A stretch of 64,000 nt of DNA, from positions 41,197-105,196 of the forward strand of contig CAYMTR010000005.1 in the NCBI GenBank assembly GCA_964393405.1, given 5' to 3'. Source of the DNA: CAYMTR01 sp964393405. GTDB taxonomy: Bacteria; Bacteroidota; Bacteroidia; Bacteroidales; Prolixibacteraceae. Below the pieces are notes generated by a model that saw only the letters and a program-made list of their open reading frames with translations, was not told where the DNA came from and made no database searches. Below are positions 51,551 to 61,377 of this stretch, piece after piece. How positions within the stretch are numbered: position 1 is the first letter of the stretch; every line of letters begins with the position of its first letter. The position numbers and the translations under genes are program-made.

Positions 51551-52573
51551 CTATCTAATAAGGAACGGAAATTTGTCAACATTCTTCAAAGCAATTCCAG
51601 TACCACGAGCAACTGCCCTTAAAGGATCTTCCGCGATTTTAAATTGTATATTTATCTTATCAGACAATCTTTTATCTAATCCTCTTAACAATGCTCCTCC
51701 TCCTGCTAAATAAATGCCTCTATTTACAATATCTGCATAAAGTTCAGGAGGTGTTTGTTCTAGTGCATTTAAAATTGCAGCTTCAATTTTAGAAATTGAT
51801 TTATCTAGACAATGGGCAATTTCCTGATAAGAAACAGGAACTTCAACTGGTAACGCAGTCATCTGATTAGGACCTTGAACAATATAATCTGCCGGTGGAT
51901 CGTCCAATTCAGAAATTGCCGCCCCAACATTAATTTTTATTTCTTCAGCAGTACGCTCACCAACTTTAATATTGTGTTGATGTCTCATATATTCCATTAT
52001 ATCAGCAGTCAAATCATCACCTGCAATTCTGATAGATTTATTAGTAACAATACCTCCAAGAGAAATAACGGCAATTTCAGTTGTACCTCCACCAATGTCA
52101 ACAATCATATTACCCTCGGGAGCTTCAACATCAATACCAATTCCTATAGCTGCTGCCATTGGTTCATATATCAAGTATACTTCTCGGGCACCAGCATGCT
52201 CAGATGAATCTCTTACTGCTCTGAGTTCAACTTCAGTGCTGCCAGATGGAATACAAACAACCATTCTTAATGAAGGCGGAAACAACCTATTCCCGGTGTT
52301 AATCATTTTTATCATTCCTCTGATCATTTGTTCAGCTGCATTAAAATCAGCTATAACTCCATCACGAAGAGGTCTAATAGTTTTAAGGTTTGAATGAGTT
52401 TTACCCTGCATCTGCCTGGCCTTCTCCCCAATTGCAACTAGTTTTTCAGTTTTTAAATCAATAGTGACTATTGACGGTTCATCAACAACTATTTTATCAT
52501 TATATATTATGATAGTATTGGCAGTTCCCAAGTCTACTGCAACTTCTTGCGTTAAAAAAGAAAATAATCCCAT
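51551..52573 (-). CDS. mreB: Rod-shape-determining protein MreB (actin-like)
   Basis: The 340-residue actin homologue has the phosphate-1 loop VAVDLGTANT, IRPLRDGVIADF, YLIYEPMAAAIGIGI, the phosphate-2 loop IVDIGGGTTEIAVISL and the adenosine motif LAGGGALLRGLD. It polymerises under the inner membrane and guides elongation. It follows purH by 8 bp and leads mreC by 60 bp. Confidence 0.97.
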   Translation of the reverse strand: MGLFSFLTQEVAVDLGTANTIIIYNDKIVVDEPSIVTIDLKTEKLVAIGEKARQMQGKTHSNLKTIRPLRDGVIADFNAAEQMIRGMIKMINTGNRLFPPSLRMVVCIPSGSTEVELRAVRDSSEHAGAREVYLIYEPMAAAIGIGIDVEAPEGNMIVDIGGGTTEIAVISLGGIVTNKSIRIAGDDLTADIMEYMRHQHNIKVGERTAEEIKINVGAAISELDDPPADYIVQGPNQMTALPVEVPVSYQEIAHCLDKSISKIEAAILNALEQTPPELYADIVNRGIYLAGGGALLRGLDKRLSDKINIQFKIAEDPLRAVARGTGIALKNVDKFPFLIR

Positions 52574-52581
52574 ATTAGTAA

Positions 52582-54108
52582 TTAGTGTTTAAAATGACGT
52601 GTTCCGGTAAATACCATTGACATGTTATTGTCATTACAGAAATCGATTGAATCCTGATCTCTAATAGACCCACCAGGTTGAATTACACAATCAATTCCCA
52701 CTCCATGAGCAATTTCCACACTATCAGCAAAGGGGAAATATGCATCAGAAGACATAACTGCACCCTTTAAATCAAATCCAAAGCTTTCTGCTTTTTCAAT
52801 GGCATGTTTTAATGCATCTACCCTGGAAGTTTCTCCTACCCCACTTGCCAATAGTTGATTATTTTTTGCTAGCACAATAGTATTAGATTTTGATTGTTTA
52901 ACTAATTTATTCGCAAATAATAAGTCTTCTATTTGTTGTTTGTTCGGTTTTGAATATGTTACAGGCGTTAATTCTTCAGGATTTTCTTTTTTCATATCTC
53001 GATCCTGAAATAGAACTCCATTTAAAACACTCCTAAACTGAGTCTTGGAGACTTTAATATTTTTCCTTATTAATATTATTCTATTCTTCTTTGACTTTAA
53101 AATTTCAACAGATTTACCCGAATAACCTGGTGCAATAATAACTTCAAAAAATAATTTATTTATTTCATTTGCAGTTACCTCATCAATAATAGCATTTGTA
53201 ATTATTATACCTCCAAACGCAGAAACAGGATCACCTGCCAGAGCATCTTTCCATGCATCAAGTATATTTTCTCGTGATGCACAACCACAAGCATTATTAT
53301 GCTTTAAAATTGCAAATGTATTTACATCAAATTCATCAATTAAACTAACTGCAGCATCAATATCAAGTAAATTATTATAAGAAATTTCCTTCCCATGGAT
53401 TTTCTCAAACATTTCTTCAATATCTCCGAAAAAGATTCCCTTTTGATGAGGGTTCTCACCATATCTTAATATGTTTCTTTTATTGTAGCTTACTCTGAAG
53501 AAATCTTCATCTCCATTATTATTGAAATAGTTAAATATTGAGGTGTCATAATGAGATGACGTAGCAAAAGCCCTTGCAGCGAACTTTTTACGATCAGCAA
53601 GAGAAGTAACTCCACCATTTTTGTCAAGTATTTCTAACAACATGTCATATTCATTTTTTGAAGGAACAATAACAACGTCGTTGAAATTTTTAGCAGCTGC
53701 CCTAATTAGTGAAATTCCGCCAATATCAATTTTCTCAATAATATCTTGTTCACTTGCTCCAGAGGCTAAGGTTTCCTCAAAAGGATACAAATCAACTATC
53801 ACAAGATCAATCTCAGGTATCGAATATTCATTCATTTGAGAGATATCATCCTTGTTATCTCTACGCCCAAGTATTCCACCGAATATTTTAGGGTGTAATG
53901 TTTTTACCCTACCTCCTAAAATAGAGGGATAACTTGTCAAATCTTCAACTGCAAAAACTTTAAAACCCAATTCTTCAATGAATTTTTGTGTTCCTCCAGT
54001 CGAATAGATTTTCACGTTAAGCTTATTCAGTTTTTCAACTATCTCTTCAACTCTTTCTTTGTGATATACTGAAATCAGTGCAGATTTTATATTTTTTAGA
54101 TCACTCAT
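52582..54108 (-). CDS. purH: Bifunctional AICAR transformylase / IMP cyclohydrolase
   Basis: The 508-residue enzyme does the last two steps of IMP synthesis. The N-terminal cyclohydrolase domain has STGGTQKFIEELG and GRVKTLHPKIFGGILGRRD. The C-terminal transformylase domain has RYGENPHQKG, ILKHNNACGCA (catalytic Lys-His), GDPVSAFGGII and SDAYFPFADSVEIA. It is the first gene of the purH-mreBCD-pbp2-rodA operon, an order typical of Bacteroidota. Confidence 0.96.
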   Translation of the reverse strand: MSDLKNIKSALISVYHKERVEEIVEKLNKLNVKIYSTGGTQKFIEELGFKVFAVEDLTSYPSILGGRVKTLHPKIFGGILGRRDNKDDISQMNEYSIPEIDLVIVDLYPFEETLASGASEQDIIEKIDIGGISLIRAAAKNFNDVVIVPSKNEYDMLLEILDKNGGVTSLADRKKFAARAFATSSHYDTSIFNYFNNNGDEDFFRVSYNKRNILRYGENPHQKGIFFGDIEEMFEKIHGKEISYNNLLDIDAAVSLIDEFDVNTFAILKHNNACGCASRENILDAWKDALAGDPVSAFGGIIITNAIIDEVTANEINKLFFEVIIAPGYSGKSVEILKSKKNRIILIRKNIKVSKTQFRSVLNGVLFQDRDMKKENPEELTPVTYSKPNKQQIEDLLFANKLVKQSKSNTIVLAKNNQLLASGVGETSRVDALKHAIEKAESFGFDLKGAVMSSDAYFPFADSVEIAHGVGIDCVIQPGGSIRDQDSIDFCNDNNMSMVFTGTRHFKH

Positions 54109-54224
54109 TCAATTGTATTTATATCTTGAAAACTAATATATTATAAACGAAATTATATTTTAAAATATCCTCCAGAAAAACTTGATGAAAATACCAAGGA
54201 TTTTGGAAGTTTCAAAGCTGAACG

Positions 54225-55022
54225 TTAAATTTCACTCGAATTAACCAAATATTGTCCTGAATCTAAAAAATTTGTCAATTCTATAAAGTTTTCAACTGAT
54301 AATTGCTCTGGTCTTTTCTCAAAAAATGGATGTGAAATATCGCTAGTTTCACAAATTGGTTTAAGGCTATTCCTAATCATTTTCCTCCTCTGGTTAAAAG
54401 TAACTTTTATAACTTTTTTGAAAAGCATTTCATCGCAGCCTAAGTCTTTGACACTATTTCTTGTCAATCTTATTACAGCAGATTTCACTTTTGGAGGAGG
54501 AACGAATACATGTTCTTGTACTGTAAACAAATATTCGATGTTAAAAAATGCCTGAAGTAAAACACTCATAATTCCATAGGTTCTTGATCCAGGAGGGGCA
54601 GAAATTCTTTCAGCAACTTCTTTTTGTAACATCCCAACCACTTCAATAACAATATCCTTATAATCAAGGACTTTAAAAAATATCTGAGAAGAAATATTAT
54701 AGGGGAAATTGCCAATTATTGAAAAGTTCTTACCCCCTGAGAATTCGTTGAGATCCATTTTAAGAAAATCCCCGAAAACAATTCTATCAGAATAGTCAGG
54801 ATATTTTTTCTTCAAGAATTCAATTGAATCTTTATCAATTTCAATTAAATATGTCGAATATTCAGGCCTGCTAAACAAGATATGTGATAAAACGCCCATC
54901 CCCGGGCCAACTTCCAGAACAATGTCGGTTTTACTTTTCAAACTGTCTACAATATCATGAGCTATATTCAAATCAGTTAAAAAATGTTGTCCAAGATTCT
55001 TTTTAGCCCTTACATATGACAT
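54225..55022 (-). CDS. rsmA: 16S rRNA dimethyladenosine methyltransferase (KsgA)
   Basis: The 265-residue enzyme dimethylates two adjacent adenines near the 3' end of 16S rRNA. It begins MSYVRAKKNLGQHFLTDLNI and has the SAM site LEVGPGMGVLSHIL and the catalytic NFPYNISSQI. The reading frame extends to a TTG at 55028, but the ATG at 55022 gives the usual start. TTTG-AAT precedes it directly. It is divergent from the flippase-like gene. Confidence 0.95.
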   Translation of the reverse strand: MSYVRAKKNLGQHFLTDLNIAHDIVDSLKSKTDIVLEVGPGMGVLSHILFSRPEYSTYLIEIDKDSIEFLKKKYPDYSDRIVFGDFLKMDLNEFSGGKNFSIIGNFPYNISSQIFFKVLDYKDIVIEVVGMLQKEVAERISAPPGSRTYGIMSVLLQAFFNIEYLFTVQEHVFVPPPKVKSAVIRLTRNSVKDLGCDEMLFKKVIKVTFNQRRKMIRNSLKPICETSDISHPFFEKRPEQLSVENFIELTNFLDSGQYLVNSSEI

Positions 55023-55085
55023 ATTCAAAGTTTTTCTAAGTTCAATATTTTATAAACAAAAAAGGTTGATTGTGGAACAATTACT

Positions 55086-55093
55086 TATTTTTG
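55086..55093 (+). promoter_or_regulatory. -7 element before the LPG-synthase-TM-like gene
   Basis: TATTTTTG matches TAnnTTTG. It lies inside the 5' extension of the frame (which opens with TTG at 55066), so translation should start downstream; the TTG at 55132 (LKKKILNILK) fits. The -33 region shows only GTTG. Confidence 0.4.
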
Positions 55094-55131
55094 TTTGCAA
55101 AATTAACAAAGCAGAACTAATCTTATCAAAA

Positions 55132-56139
55132 TTGAAAAAAAAGATTCTAAATATTTTAAAATACTTTGTTTTTACGTTGATTGGAATAACAATGTTTTGG
55201 TTGGTATATCGAAATCAAGACTTTACAAGAATTTTCAACACACTTAAAAACGATGTTAATTATGCTTGGGTTGGCTTATCACTATTTTTAGGACTTTTAA
55301 GTCATATAAGCAGAACATTAAGATGGAAAATAGCTTTAGAGCCCTTGGGCGAAAATCCAAAAACATCGAATACCTTTATTACAGTAATGGCAGCCTATTT
55401 CATGAATCTTCTATTGCCAAGAATGGGAGAATTTGTAAGGTGCGGATTATTATCTAAATATGAAAAAATCCCTTTCCCCAAATTATTTGGTACTGTTATT
55501 ACTGAAAGAATAATTGATGTCATAATGCTGTTAGTTTTGTTATTGCTTGTTACAATTTTAGAATTCGATGTGTTGGTCAGTTTCAGCAATCAAAATCCTG
55601 AAGTATTACAAAATGCTGTTTCAATTATAAAATCACCAATACTTTGGGGATTACTGCTACTAATGGTTTTATTATTAGTTTTTTATATTAAAAGAAGCAA
55701 GAAAAATGGGAAGAATAAAATTGAACAAATATTCAATGATTTTATTGAGGGGATTAGATCAATTCTTTCAATGAAAAGATACAAAGAATATATAGCCCAC
55801 TCTATTTTCATTTGGTTAATGTATTTTCTAATGCTCTATTGCGTTTTCTTTAGTCTTAAATTTACTAGTCACTTAGGACCTATTGCCGGATTAACAACAT
55901 TTACAATGGGAACATTGGCAATGCTTGCGCCTGTCCAAGCAGGAATTGGTGCTTGGCACTTCATGGTTGAAAAAGCATTATTGTTATACGGGGTTGAAAG
56001 TGCTGATGGAAAAATATTTGCTCTATTAGCTCATACAAGCACAAACACATTAATAATAATTGTGGGAGTAATATGCATCATCATTTTACCTATCATAAAC
56101 AGAAATTATAATCCAAAAAAGAATAAAACTGAATTATAA
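55132..56139 (+). CDS. Flippase-like membrane protein (LPG_synthase_TM / UPF0104)
   Basis: The protein of about 335 residues has eight hydrophobic helices and family motifs HISRTLRWKIALEPLG, AAYFMNLLLPRMGEFVRCGLLSKYEKIPF, GTVITERIIDVIMLL, and MLAPVQAGIGAWHFMVEKALLLYG. It matches the membrane domain of MprF-type lysyl-phosphatidylglycerol synthases without the synthase part, thought to flip lipids. Start is uncertain: TTG 55132 is chosen from the promoter position; the frame opens at 55066. It runs into the LolE-type gene. Confidence 0.85.
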   Translation: MKKKILNILKYFVFTLIGITMFWLVYRNQDFTRIFNTLKNDVNYAWVGLSLFLGLLSHISRTLRWKIALEPLGENPKTSNTFITVMAAYFMNLLLPRMGEFVRCGLLSKYEKIPFPKLFGTVITERIIDVIMLLVLLLLVTILEFDVLVSFSNQNPEVLQNAVSIIKSPILWGLLLLMVLLLVFYIKRSKKNGKNKIEQIFNDFIEGIRSILSMKRYKEYIAHSIFIWLMYFLMLYCVFFSLKFTSHLGPIAGLTTFTMGTLAMLAPVQAGIGAWHFMVEKALLLYGVESADGKIFALLAHTSTNTLIIIVGVICIIILPIINRNYNPKKNKTEL

Positions 56140-56167
56140 AATTATCATGTTATAAACACTACTTAAT

Positions 56168-57418
56168 TTGAATACTGAATTCTTCATAGCTAGAAAAGTT
56201 TTTTTCAATAAAGAAAAAAATAAAGGCATATCTGTCAGGATAGTGTCAATAGCTGTTGCCAGTATTTCGTTAGGATTAGCTGTAATGATAATATCTGTTT
56301 CTATTTTAATTGGCTTCAAACAACAAGTAAGAGAAAAAGTAATAGGTTTTGGTACACACTTCCAAGTTGTAAATTTTGATTCCAATACATCATTTGAAAC
56401 TATACCGGTTAAAGTTGATTCAACTCTAATTAAAAAATACACTTCTCTCCCAGATGTCACTCATCTACAAATATTTGCAACAAAACCCGGTATAATCAAA
56501 ACTGAGACTGACATTCACGGAATGGTAATGAAAGGAGTCTGTCCGAATTACAATTGGAGCTTTTTTAAGGACAATTTAGTGGGAGGTAAAATTCCTATTT
56601 ACAAAAATGAAATAAATAGCGATGAAGTTTTAATTTCAGAAAAAATTGCCCTTAAGTTACAATTAAAAATAAGTGACAATATATACTGCTATTTTTTTAA
56701 TCAGGGAGAAAGTGCGCCTAGAAGTCGTAAATTAGAAATCGTTGGAATTTACAAAACTAGTCTGGATGAATTCGACGATTTATTTGTATTAGCTGATTTA
56801 AAGCATGTTCAAGACTTAAACGATTGGGATTCAACCCAAGTAAGCGGATACGAGATTTGCATTGATGACTATAAAAAAATAGATAAAGTATACCCTCTAC
56901 TACAAGAGATAACCTTTAATGAAGCAACAGAAAAAAGCACTCTAAAAGTTTTTAGCATAATGAAGCGATATTCTATGTTGTTTGACTGGCTATCTGTTCT
57001 TGATATGAATGTCTGGGTACTGTTAGTATTAATGGTTGGTGTGGCAGGAATTAATATGATTTCAGGATTGCTTATAATAATACTTGAAAGAACCAGAATG
57101 ATTGGAATATTGAAAGCCTTAGGTTATCCAAACTTTAACATCAGAAAGGTATTCTTTTACTTAGCGGGGTTTTTATCTCTAAAAGGGCTAATGTGGGGCA
57201 ACATAATAGGAATCGGAATATGCTTATTTCAATATTTCACAGGCATTTTAAAACTTGACCCTTCTTCTTATTATATTGATACAGTCCCTATTTCTTTCAA
57301 TTTCTTATATATAATAATTTTAAATATTGGAACTCTCTTATCCATAATCGGAATGATTCTTATTCCTTCATTATTTATTTCTAAAATAACGCCAGTAGAG
57401 GCAATTTCAGTTGAATAA
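56168..57418 (+). CDS. LolC/LolE-type ABC transporter permease
   Basis: The 416-residue protein has the MacB/FtsX architecture: helix about 20-45 (VSIAVASISLGLAVMIISVSI), a large periplasmic domain, then three helices (about 275-295, 320-345 and 380-400) around MIGILKALGYPNFNIRKVFF. It probably belongs to the complex that releases lipoproteins from the inner membrane. It starts with TTG, 28 bp after the flippase-like gene. The ATPase partner LolD is not in the window. Confidence 0.88.
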   Translation: MNTEFFIARKVFFNKEKNKGISVRIVSIAVASISLGLAVMIISVSILIGFKQQVREKVIGFGTHFQVVNFDSNTSFETIPVKVDSTLIKKYTSLPDVTHLQIFATKPGIIKTETDIHGMVMKGVCPNYNWSFFKDNLVGGKIPIYKNEINSDEVLISEKIALKLQLKISDNIYCYFFNQGESAPRSRKLEIVGIYKTSLDEFDDLFVLADLKHVQDLNDWDSTQVSGYEICIDDYKKIDKVYPLLQEITFNEATEKSTLKVFSIMKRYSMLFDWLSVLDMNVWVLLVLMVGVAGINMISGLLIIILERTRMIGILKALGYPNFNIRKVFFYLAGFLSLKGLMWGNIIGIGICLFQYFTGILKLDPSSYYIDTVPISFNFLYIIILNIGTLLSIIGMILIPSLFISKITPVEAISVE

Positions 57419-57429
57419 TTCAATAAAAG

Positions 57430-58083
57430 ATGCTTTTTGAAGATTTAACAATAGAATTCTTGATTAATGCTTTAAAAGATAATCTGCCCGGCATTGAAGC
57501 TCATAATAGGATGATGCCCAAAAGCAGATCGCTGGATCAATCAAACAAAATAAACAGACCATCGATCGAAAGTGCCGTTTTGGTATTATTGCTTAACTAT
57601 GAAAACATTATTCATCTCTGTTTGATTAAACGAAATCCATTTTTGAAAGTCCATCCTGGAGAAATTAGTTTTCCGGGAGGAAAGGTTGAAACTGGTGAAA
57701 CAAGTAACGAATATACCGCCCTTCGAGAAACTAATGAAGAAATAGGAGTTGATATAAATGATATTCTTGTAATTGGAAAATTAACAGACATTTACATACC
57801 TGTCAGTAATTTTGTAATTCATCCGGTTATTGGTTATTATAAAGGAAAACCAAAATTCACTATTAACAAAAGTGAAGTCGAAGAGATTATAATTATTCCA
57901 TTTTTTGAGTTTTTAACTCCTGACAATATTTCAATGGAAACAATTCTGTCAAAAAATACGGGAATTGAGGTTCCTTGCTATAAAATCAACAACAATATCA
58001 TTTGGGGTGCAACTGCTATGATAATATCAGAGTTATGCCAAATAATTGTTAGTCATAGAATGTCCAAAGGAAGCCAAACCTGA
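57430..58083 (+). CDS. Nudix hydrolase, CoA-pyrophosphatase-like
   Basis: The 217-residue protein has a Nudix box at about 83-106 (GGKVETGETS...ALRETNEEIG) preceded by HPGEISFPGG, the signature of the UPF0035 CoA pyrophosphatase group that splits CoA to phosphopantetheine and ADP. It lies 11 bp after the LolE-type gene and its 3' end overlaps the convergent porin gene by 35 bp. Confidence 0.88.
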   Translation: MLFEDLTIEFLINALKDNLPGIEAHNRMMPKSRSLDQSNKINRPSIESAVLVLLLNYENIIHLCLIKRNPFLKVHPGEISFPGGKVETGETSNEYTALRETNEEIGVDINDILVIGKLTDIYIPVSNFVIHPVIGYYKGKPKFTINKSEVEEIIIIPFFEFLTPDNISMETILSKNTGIEVPCYKINNNIIWGATAMIISELCQIIVSHRMSKGSQT

Positions 58084-59983
58084 AAGCCATCTGATTCAAT
58101 GGGTAATTTGGTGAACTAAAAAAGTTGCCCCTCATAAAGGATGAATTGGCATGATACAACATAGCAAAAGCACTAGTCCTTTTAAGTTTAGCGTTGGCAA
58201 ATAAATTTACCATGGGATAATCTCCCGTCATAATTTCATTCTGTAAATAAAACCGACTAGTCGATGGTTCATATTTGTCGGCATAAAATTTAGTATTGTA
58301 ATACATTTCTGCACCTATCTGATATTTCATAACCTTGAACAATGTACCGTTTAATGATAAGGCAGTATAATAATTCAGAAGCGGCAAGTGAATGATATTA
58401 GGGTTAGTTGTACCTTGAACAATTAATTTATTGGACCACAATATTGGACCAATTTTAAAATCTTTGTTTAACCAATAGTTATAAACAGAAAATGGCTGAA
58501 CTTGCTGGGCTGGAATTGAGTAAATATCATTGTAAATGAAATTTCCCAATAAAGCATAGTATATTCCTGTATTCATTTTCCAGTCAGGAAATACTACACT
58601 TCCTTTAAAAACAAGCTGTTGTTGTTTTTGAAAAGTTTTTTCCCATTTGAAATGGTTGTCATGCCAATGTTCCTGAAAAATATTAGCAGATTTGCTTTGA
58701 TACCACCCCTCAATTAGAAAAGTTACAGTGTCATTTTTAAACACTAAAGGTTTTTCTACCTCACATTTCAAAAGGGCATCACCAAAATTCCTTCCTAATA
58801 AATCTAACTTTGAAAAAATGCTCCATTTGAATGTTTTGCTTTCAAAACTGTGTAATTCACCTCCAATTTTAATATTGGAATAAGAATATTCCCGTTTCCC
58901 AAGGAATACAGGGTGCGCAGCTTTAACAATTTCATTTTCAACAAAAATCCTTTTCCCAAAATCAAATTTCGAATTGTCATTTTTTAAGGTTCTTATTTGA
59001 AGTATTTGATTAATAATTAAAAATTGAGAACTGTCAGTTCTGCTTTTATTGCTATCAAAATAAATAGTATCAAAAAAAGAAGGATTAGATGAAGGCTCAG
59101 ATAGAAGCCTTTTATGATTATCAATCTTAGCAGAGTATTGGATCCCATATAAGGGTGAGAATCCATTATCATAGATTGAATCACTACTACTTAATTTACT
59201 CGAACCCTTTCCTAATAAATATTCATGAGAAGTGAAAAATGAAAAAGATTTAACAATAGTTCCAATACTATTATCCATCCTAACACTTAAAACAAAAGGG
59301 TCGTAATTTGTATTTACAATAGAATCTTTTATACCGCCATTTTCTTTTATTTCATCCGAACCGGTAATTATACTCAAATACCCATTATACTTTTCTGAGT
59401 TTCTTGAAATAAAAAAATTCAAAAAACGATGTTTCGATTCTTGAAAGTTGTATTGCCCTTGATTTTTTAATGTGCTAAAGATGAAACCTAAATTTGAAAC
59501 AGAATCTATATTTTGAGTAAAGAAAGCTTTAAATATTTGTTCATATTTTGAACTTGGTTGATCTCCCTGATCATAACGCAGATACGAAAAAGGAGTAGTC
59601 GTATTATAATATTTAACTTCAGATTGAGTAATACGATAAGCATCAAATACGTCAAGAAAATAATTATCAGAGTTACTAGTTCTACCAAAATAATCATTTG
59701 AAATATATGGTGCTCCAAGATAACCAAGGTTTGTACTTGAAAAATGTTTTTTGGATAAAGGATTATACATGTGAAAATTCAACAATCCGGTATCTAATAA
59801 AGCCGGAGCAGATTTATTTTCCTTAAAATCTATAGACCAGGCTTTTAATTCAGGCCTAATGTACTCAATTGAAATACTTTTAGTTGAATCTCCTTTTTCA
59901 ATTGTTGAATTATTGATTTCTTGTGCTTTCAAATTAGAAGCACAAGAAAAAATTACAATTAATATTAAAAGATAATTTCTCAT
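58049..59983 (-). CDS. Putative outer-membrane porin (Porin_10-like)
   Basis: From ATG 59983 the 644-residue protein has a signal peptide (MRNYLLILIVIFSCASNLKAQ) and a long series of amphipathic beta strands with many aromatic residues, such as YYNTTTPFSYLRYDQG and YHANSSFMRGNFFSSPNYPL. The PSTNLGYLGAPYISNDYFGR-type start matches the Bacteroidota 'putative porin' family. Its pore specificity is unknown. The C-terminal Gly-Phe-rich strand (FRFGFLWTFYD) ends close to the stop and overlaps the convergent Nudix gene. Confidence 0.8.
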   Translation of the reverse strand: MRNYLLILIVIFSCASNLKAQEINNSTIEKGDSTKSISIEYIRPELKAWSIDFKENKSAPALLDTGLLNFHMYNPLSKKHFSSTNLGYLGAPYISNDYFGRTSNSDNYFLDVFDAYRITQSEVKYYNTTTPFSYLRYDQGDQPSSKYEQIFKAFFTQNIDSVSNLGFIFSTLKNQGQYNFQESKHRFLNFFISRNSEKYNGYLSIITGSDEIKENGGIKDSIVNTNYDPFVLSVRMDNSIGTIVKSFSFFTSHEYLLGKGSSKLSSSDSIYDNGFSPLYGIQYSAKIDNHKRLLSEPSSNPSFFDTIYFDSNKSRTDSSQFLIINQILQIRTLKNDNSKFDFGKRIFVENEIVKAAHPVFLGKREYSYSNIKIGGELHSFESKTFKWSIFSKLDLLGRNFGDALLKCEVEKPLVFKNDTVTFLIEGWYQSKSANIFQEHWHDNHFKWEKTFQKQQQLVFKGSVVFPDWKMNTGIYYALLGNFIYNDIYSIPAQQVQPFSVYNYWLNKDFKIGPILWSNKLIVQGTTNPNIIHLPLLNYYTALSLNGTLFKVMKYQIGAEMYYNTKFYADKYEPSTSRFYLQNEIMTGDYPMVNLFANAKLKRTSAFAMLYHANSSFMRGNFFSSPNYPLNQMAFRFGFLWTFYD

Positions 59984-59988
59984 TACCG

Positions 59989-59996
59989 CAAAGATA
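59989..59996 (-). promoter_or_regulatory. -7 element directly before the porin gene
   Basis: On the minus strand TATCTTTG matches TAnnTTTG and is separated from the ATG at 59983 by only CGGTA. This again points to a leaderless mRNA. TTTTG lies 11 bp upstream, too close for a normal -33 box. Confidence 0.4.
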
Positions 59997-60111
59997 GAAT
60001 TATGTATCAAAACCAATAGTATTGTTACATTTTATGTTTCCATTGATTAATAACGAAAACATTTCTATCATATTTAATTATTTGAGAAAATTTTAGAAAA
60101 ACGCAAGAAAT

Positions 60112-60924
60112 TTACCAACTTCCACCAGCTCCACCTCCGCCAAAGCCACCTCCGCCAAAGCCGCCAAAACCGCCAAAACTGCTTCCGCCACCAAAAGATC
60201 CTGATCCACTACTAAAATCACTGAAAAAACCAGAATGTTTGTTTCTGCTACCGTTAAGTAATCCCATCGCAATCCAAAATGGCAAACTACTTTTACCGCC
60301 GGTTTCATTGTAATAGCCTTTTTTTCTACCACTGAACATTAAATAAAAAGCAACAAAAAGAATAATTGCTATTACTATACCTCCAGACCCGGTGCCTTCA
60401 ACTTTTTTTGCATATTGCTTATAATTATATTCTCCTTTTGTTATCTCAATTAACACATTGGTTGCGCTTTCAATTCCCCCATAAATATCGTTAATCTTAA
60501 ATCTAGGGATCATTTCTTTTTCAACAATCTGTTTTGCAGTAGCATCAGGAACAACACCTTCTAAACCATAACCGACGGCTATAAAAACTTCTCCTTTTGA
60601 ATCTGCCTGTTTAGGTTTAAATAATACAAGTATCCCATTATTAAATTTTTCGCTTCCTATACCCCACTTTTCTCCTAGCCTAAATGCATAATCTGAGATT
60701 TGGTAACCATTAAGGTCATTAATAGTAACAACAGCAATTTGAGTTGAAGTTGAAGCAAAAAAATTAACTAGTTTTTGTTCAAGGGCTTCTTTTTCGTTAG
60801 CTGAAAAAACATTCGCATAGTCAGTAACTAATGTCGGAACAATAGGTTTCTCAGGAATATCAGTTCCTGCAAAAACCTTAATTATCAGGGAACTAATTAA
60901 AATTAAAAAAAGTAATTTTTTCAT
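60112..60924 (-). CDS. TPM-domain membrane protein (YgcG-like) with Gly-rich tail
   Basis: The 270-residue protein starts MKKLLFLILISSLIIKVFAG (signal peptide) and then has a TPM domain (VTDYANVFSANEKEALEQKL, GYQISDYAFRLGEKWGIG, NGILVLFKPK). A second hydrophobic helix (about 185-205) precedes a Ser/Gly-rich tail ending GGAGGSW, as in YgcG/Psb32-type proteins. An upstream ATG at 60951 lies inside the previous gene. It is probably anchored with the TPM domain outside the cytoplasm. Confidence 0.88.
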   Translation of the reverse strand: MKKLLFLILISSLIIKVFAGTDIPEKPIVPTLVTDYANVFSANEKEALEQKLVNFFASTSTQIAVVTINDLNGYQISDYAFRLGEKWGIGSEKFNNGILVLFKPKQADSKGEVFIAVGYGLEGVVPDATAKQIVEKEMIPRFKINDIYGGIESATNVLIEITKGEYNYKQYAKKVEGTGSGGIVIAIILFVAFYLMFSGRKKGYYNETGGKSSLPFWIAMGLLNGSRNKHSGFFSDFSSGSGSFGGGSSFGGFGGFGGGGFGGGGAGGSW

Positions 60925-60925
60925 G

Positions 60926-61366
60926 TTATTTTCCAAATGAAATGTCATCATTTAATTCGTTAACGTCGTTATCTTGATACGGGAAATGATTTTTCAACTG
61001 GGTCCCAACTTGTATTACTCCCGCGCATAAGCCTTTCGCTATTTCATTATCCTTAAAATAACTTAGCATTAAATCTTTTGTGCTTTCCCAAAAATTGTCG
61101 CTTACTTTATTATTAATTCCAATATCGCCAAGTATCGCAAATTTTTTATCATTAAGAGCCATATAAATAAGCACCCCATTACGCAATTCCGTTTTATGCA
61201 TCTTTAATTCTGAAAACCAATAAGCTGATCTATCTAACTCACTCTCAGGACAAGTGTTTTCAACATGAATCATAATTTCTCCTGAAGTATTCTTTTCAGC
61301 TAACTTTATGGAATTTCGTATTTCTTTCTTTTCCTCTTCAGAAAAAAAATCTTTTGGATTTATCAT
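60926..61366 (-). CDS. Small TPM-domain protein
   Basis: The 146-residue protein has no signal peptide and consists of one TPM domain: FFSEEEKKEIRNSIKLAEKN, GEIMIHVENTCPESELDRSA, RNGVLIYMALNDKKFAILGD. TPM domains bind divalent ions and are linked to photosystem repair in plants, but bacterial roles are unclear. It lies between lemA and the Gly-tailed TPM gene with gaps of 11 and 1 bases, forming one operon. Confidence 0.88.
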   Translation of the reverse strand: MINPKDFFSEEEKKEIRNSIKLAEKNTSGEIMIHVENTCPESELDRSAYWFSELKMHKTELRNGVLIYMALNDKKFAILGDIGINNKVSDNFWESTKDLMLSYFKDNEIAKGLCAGVIQVGTQLKNHFPYQDNDVNELNDDISFGK

Positions 61367-61377
61367 AGTACTCTAAA

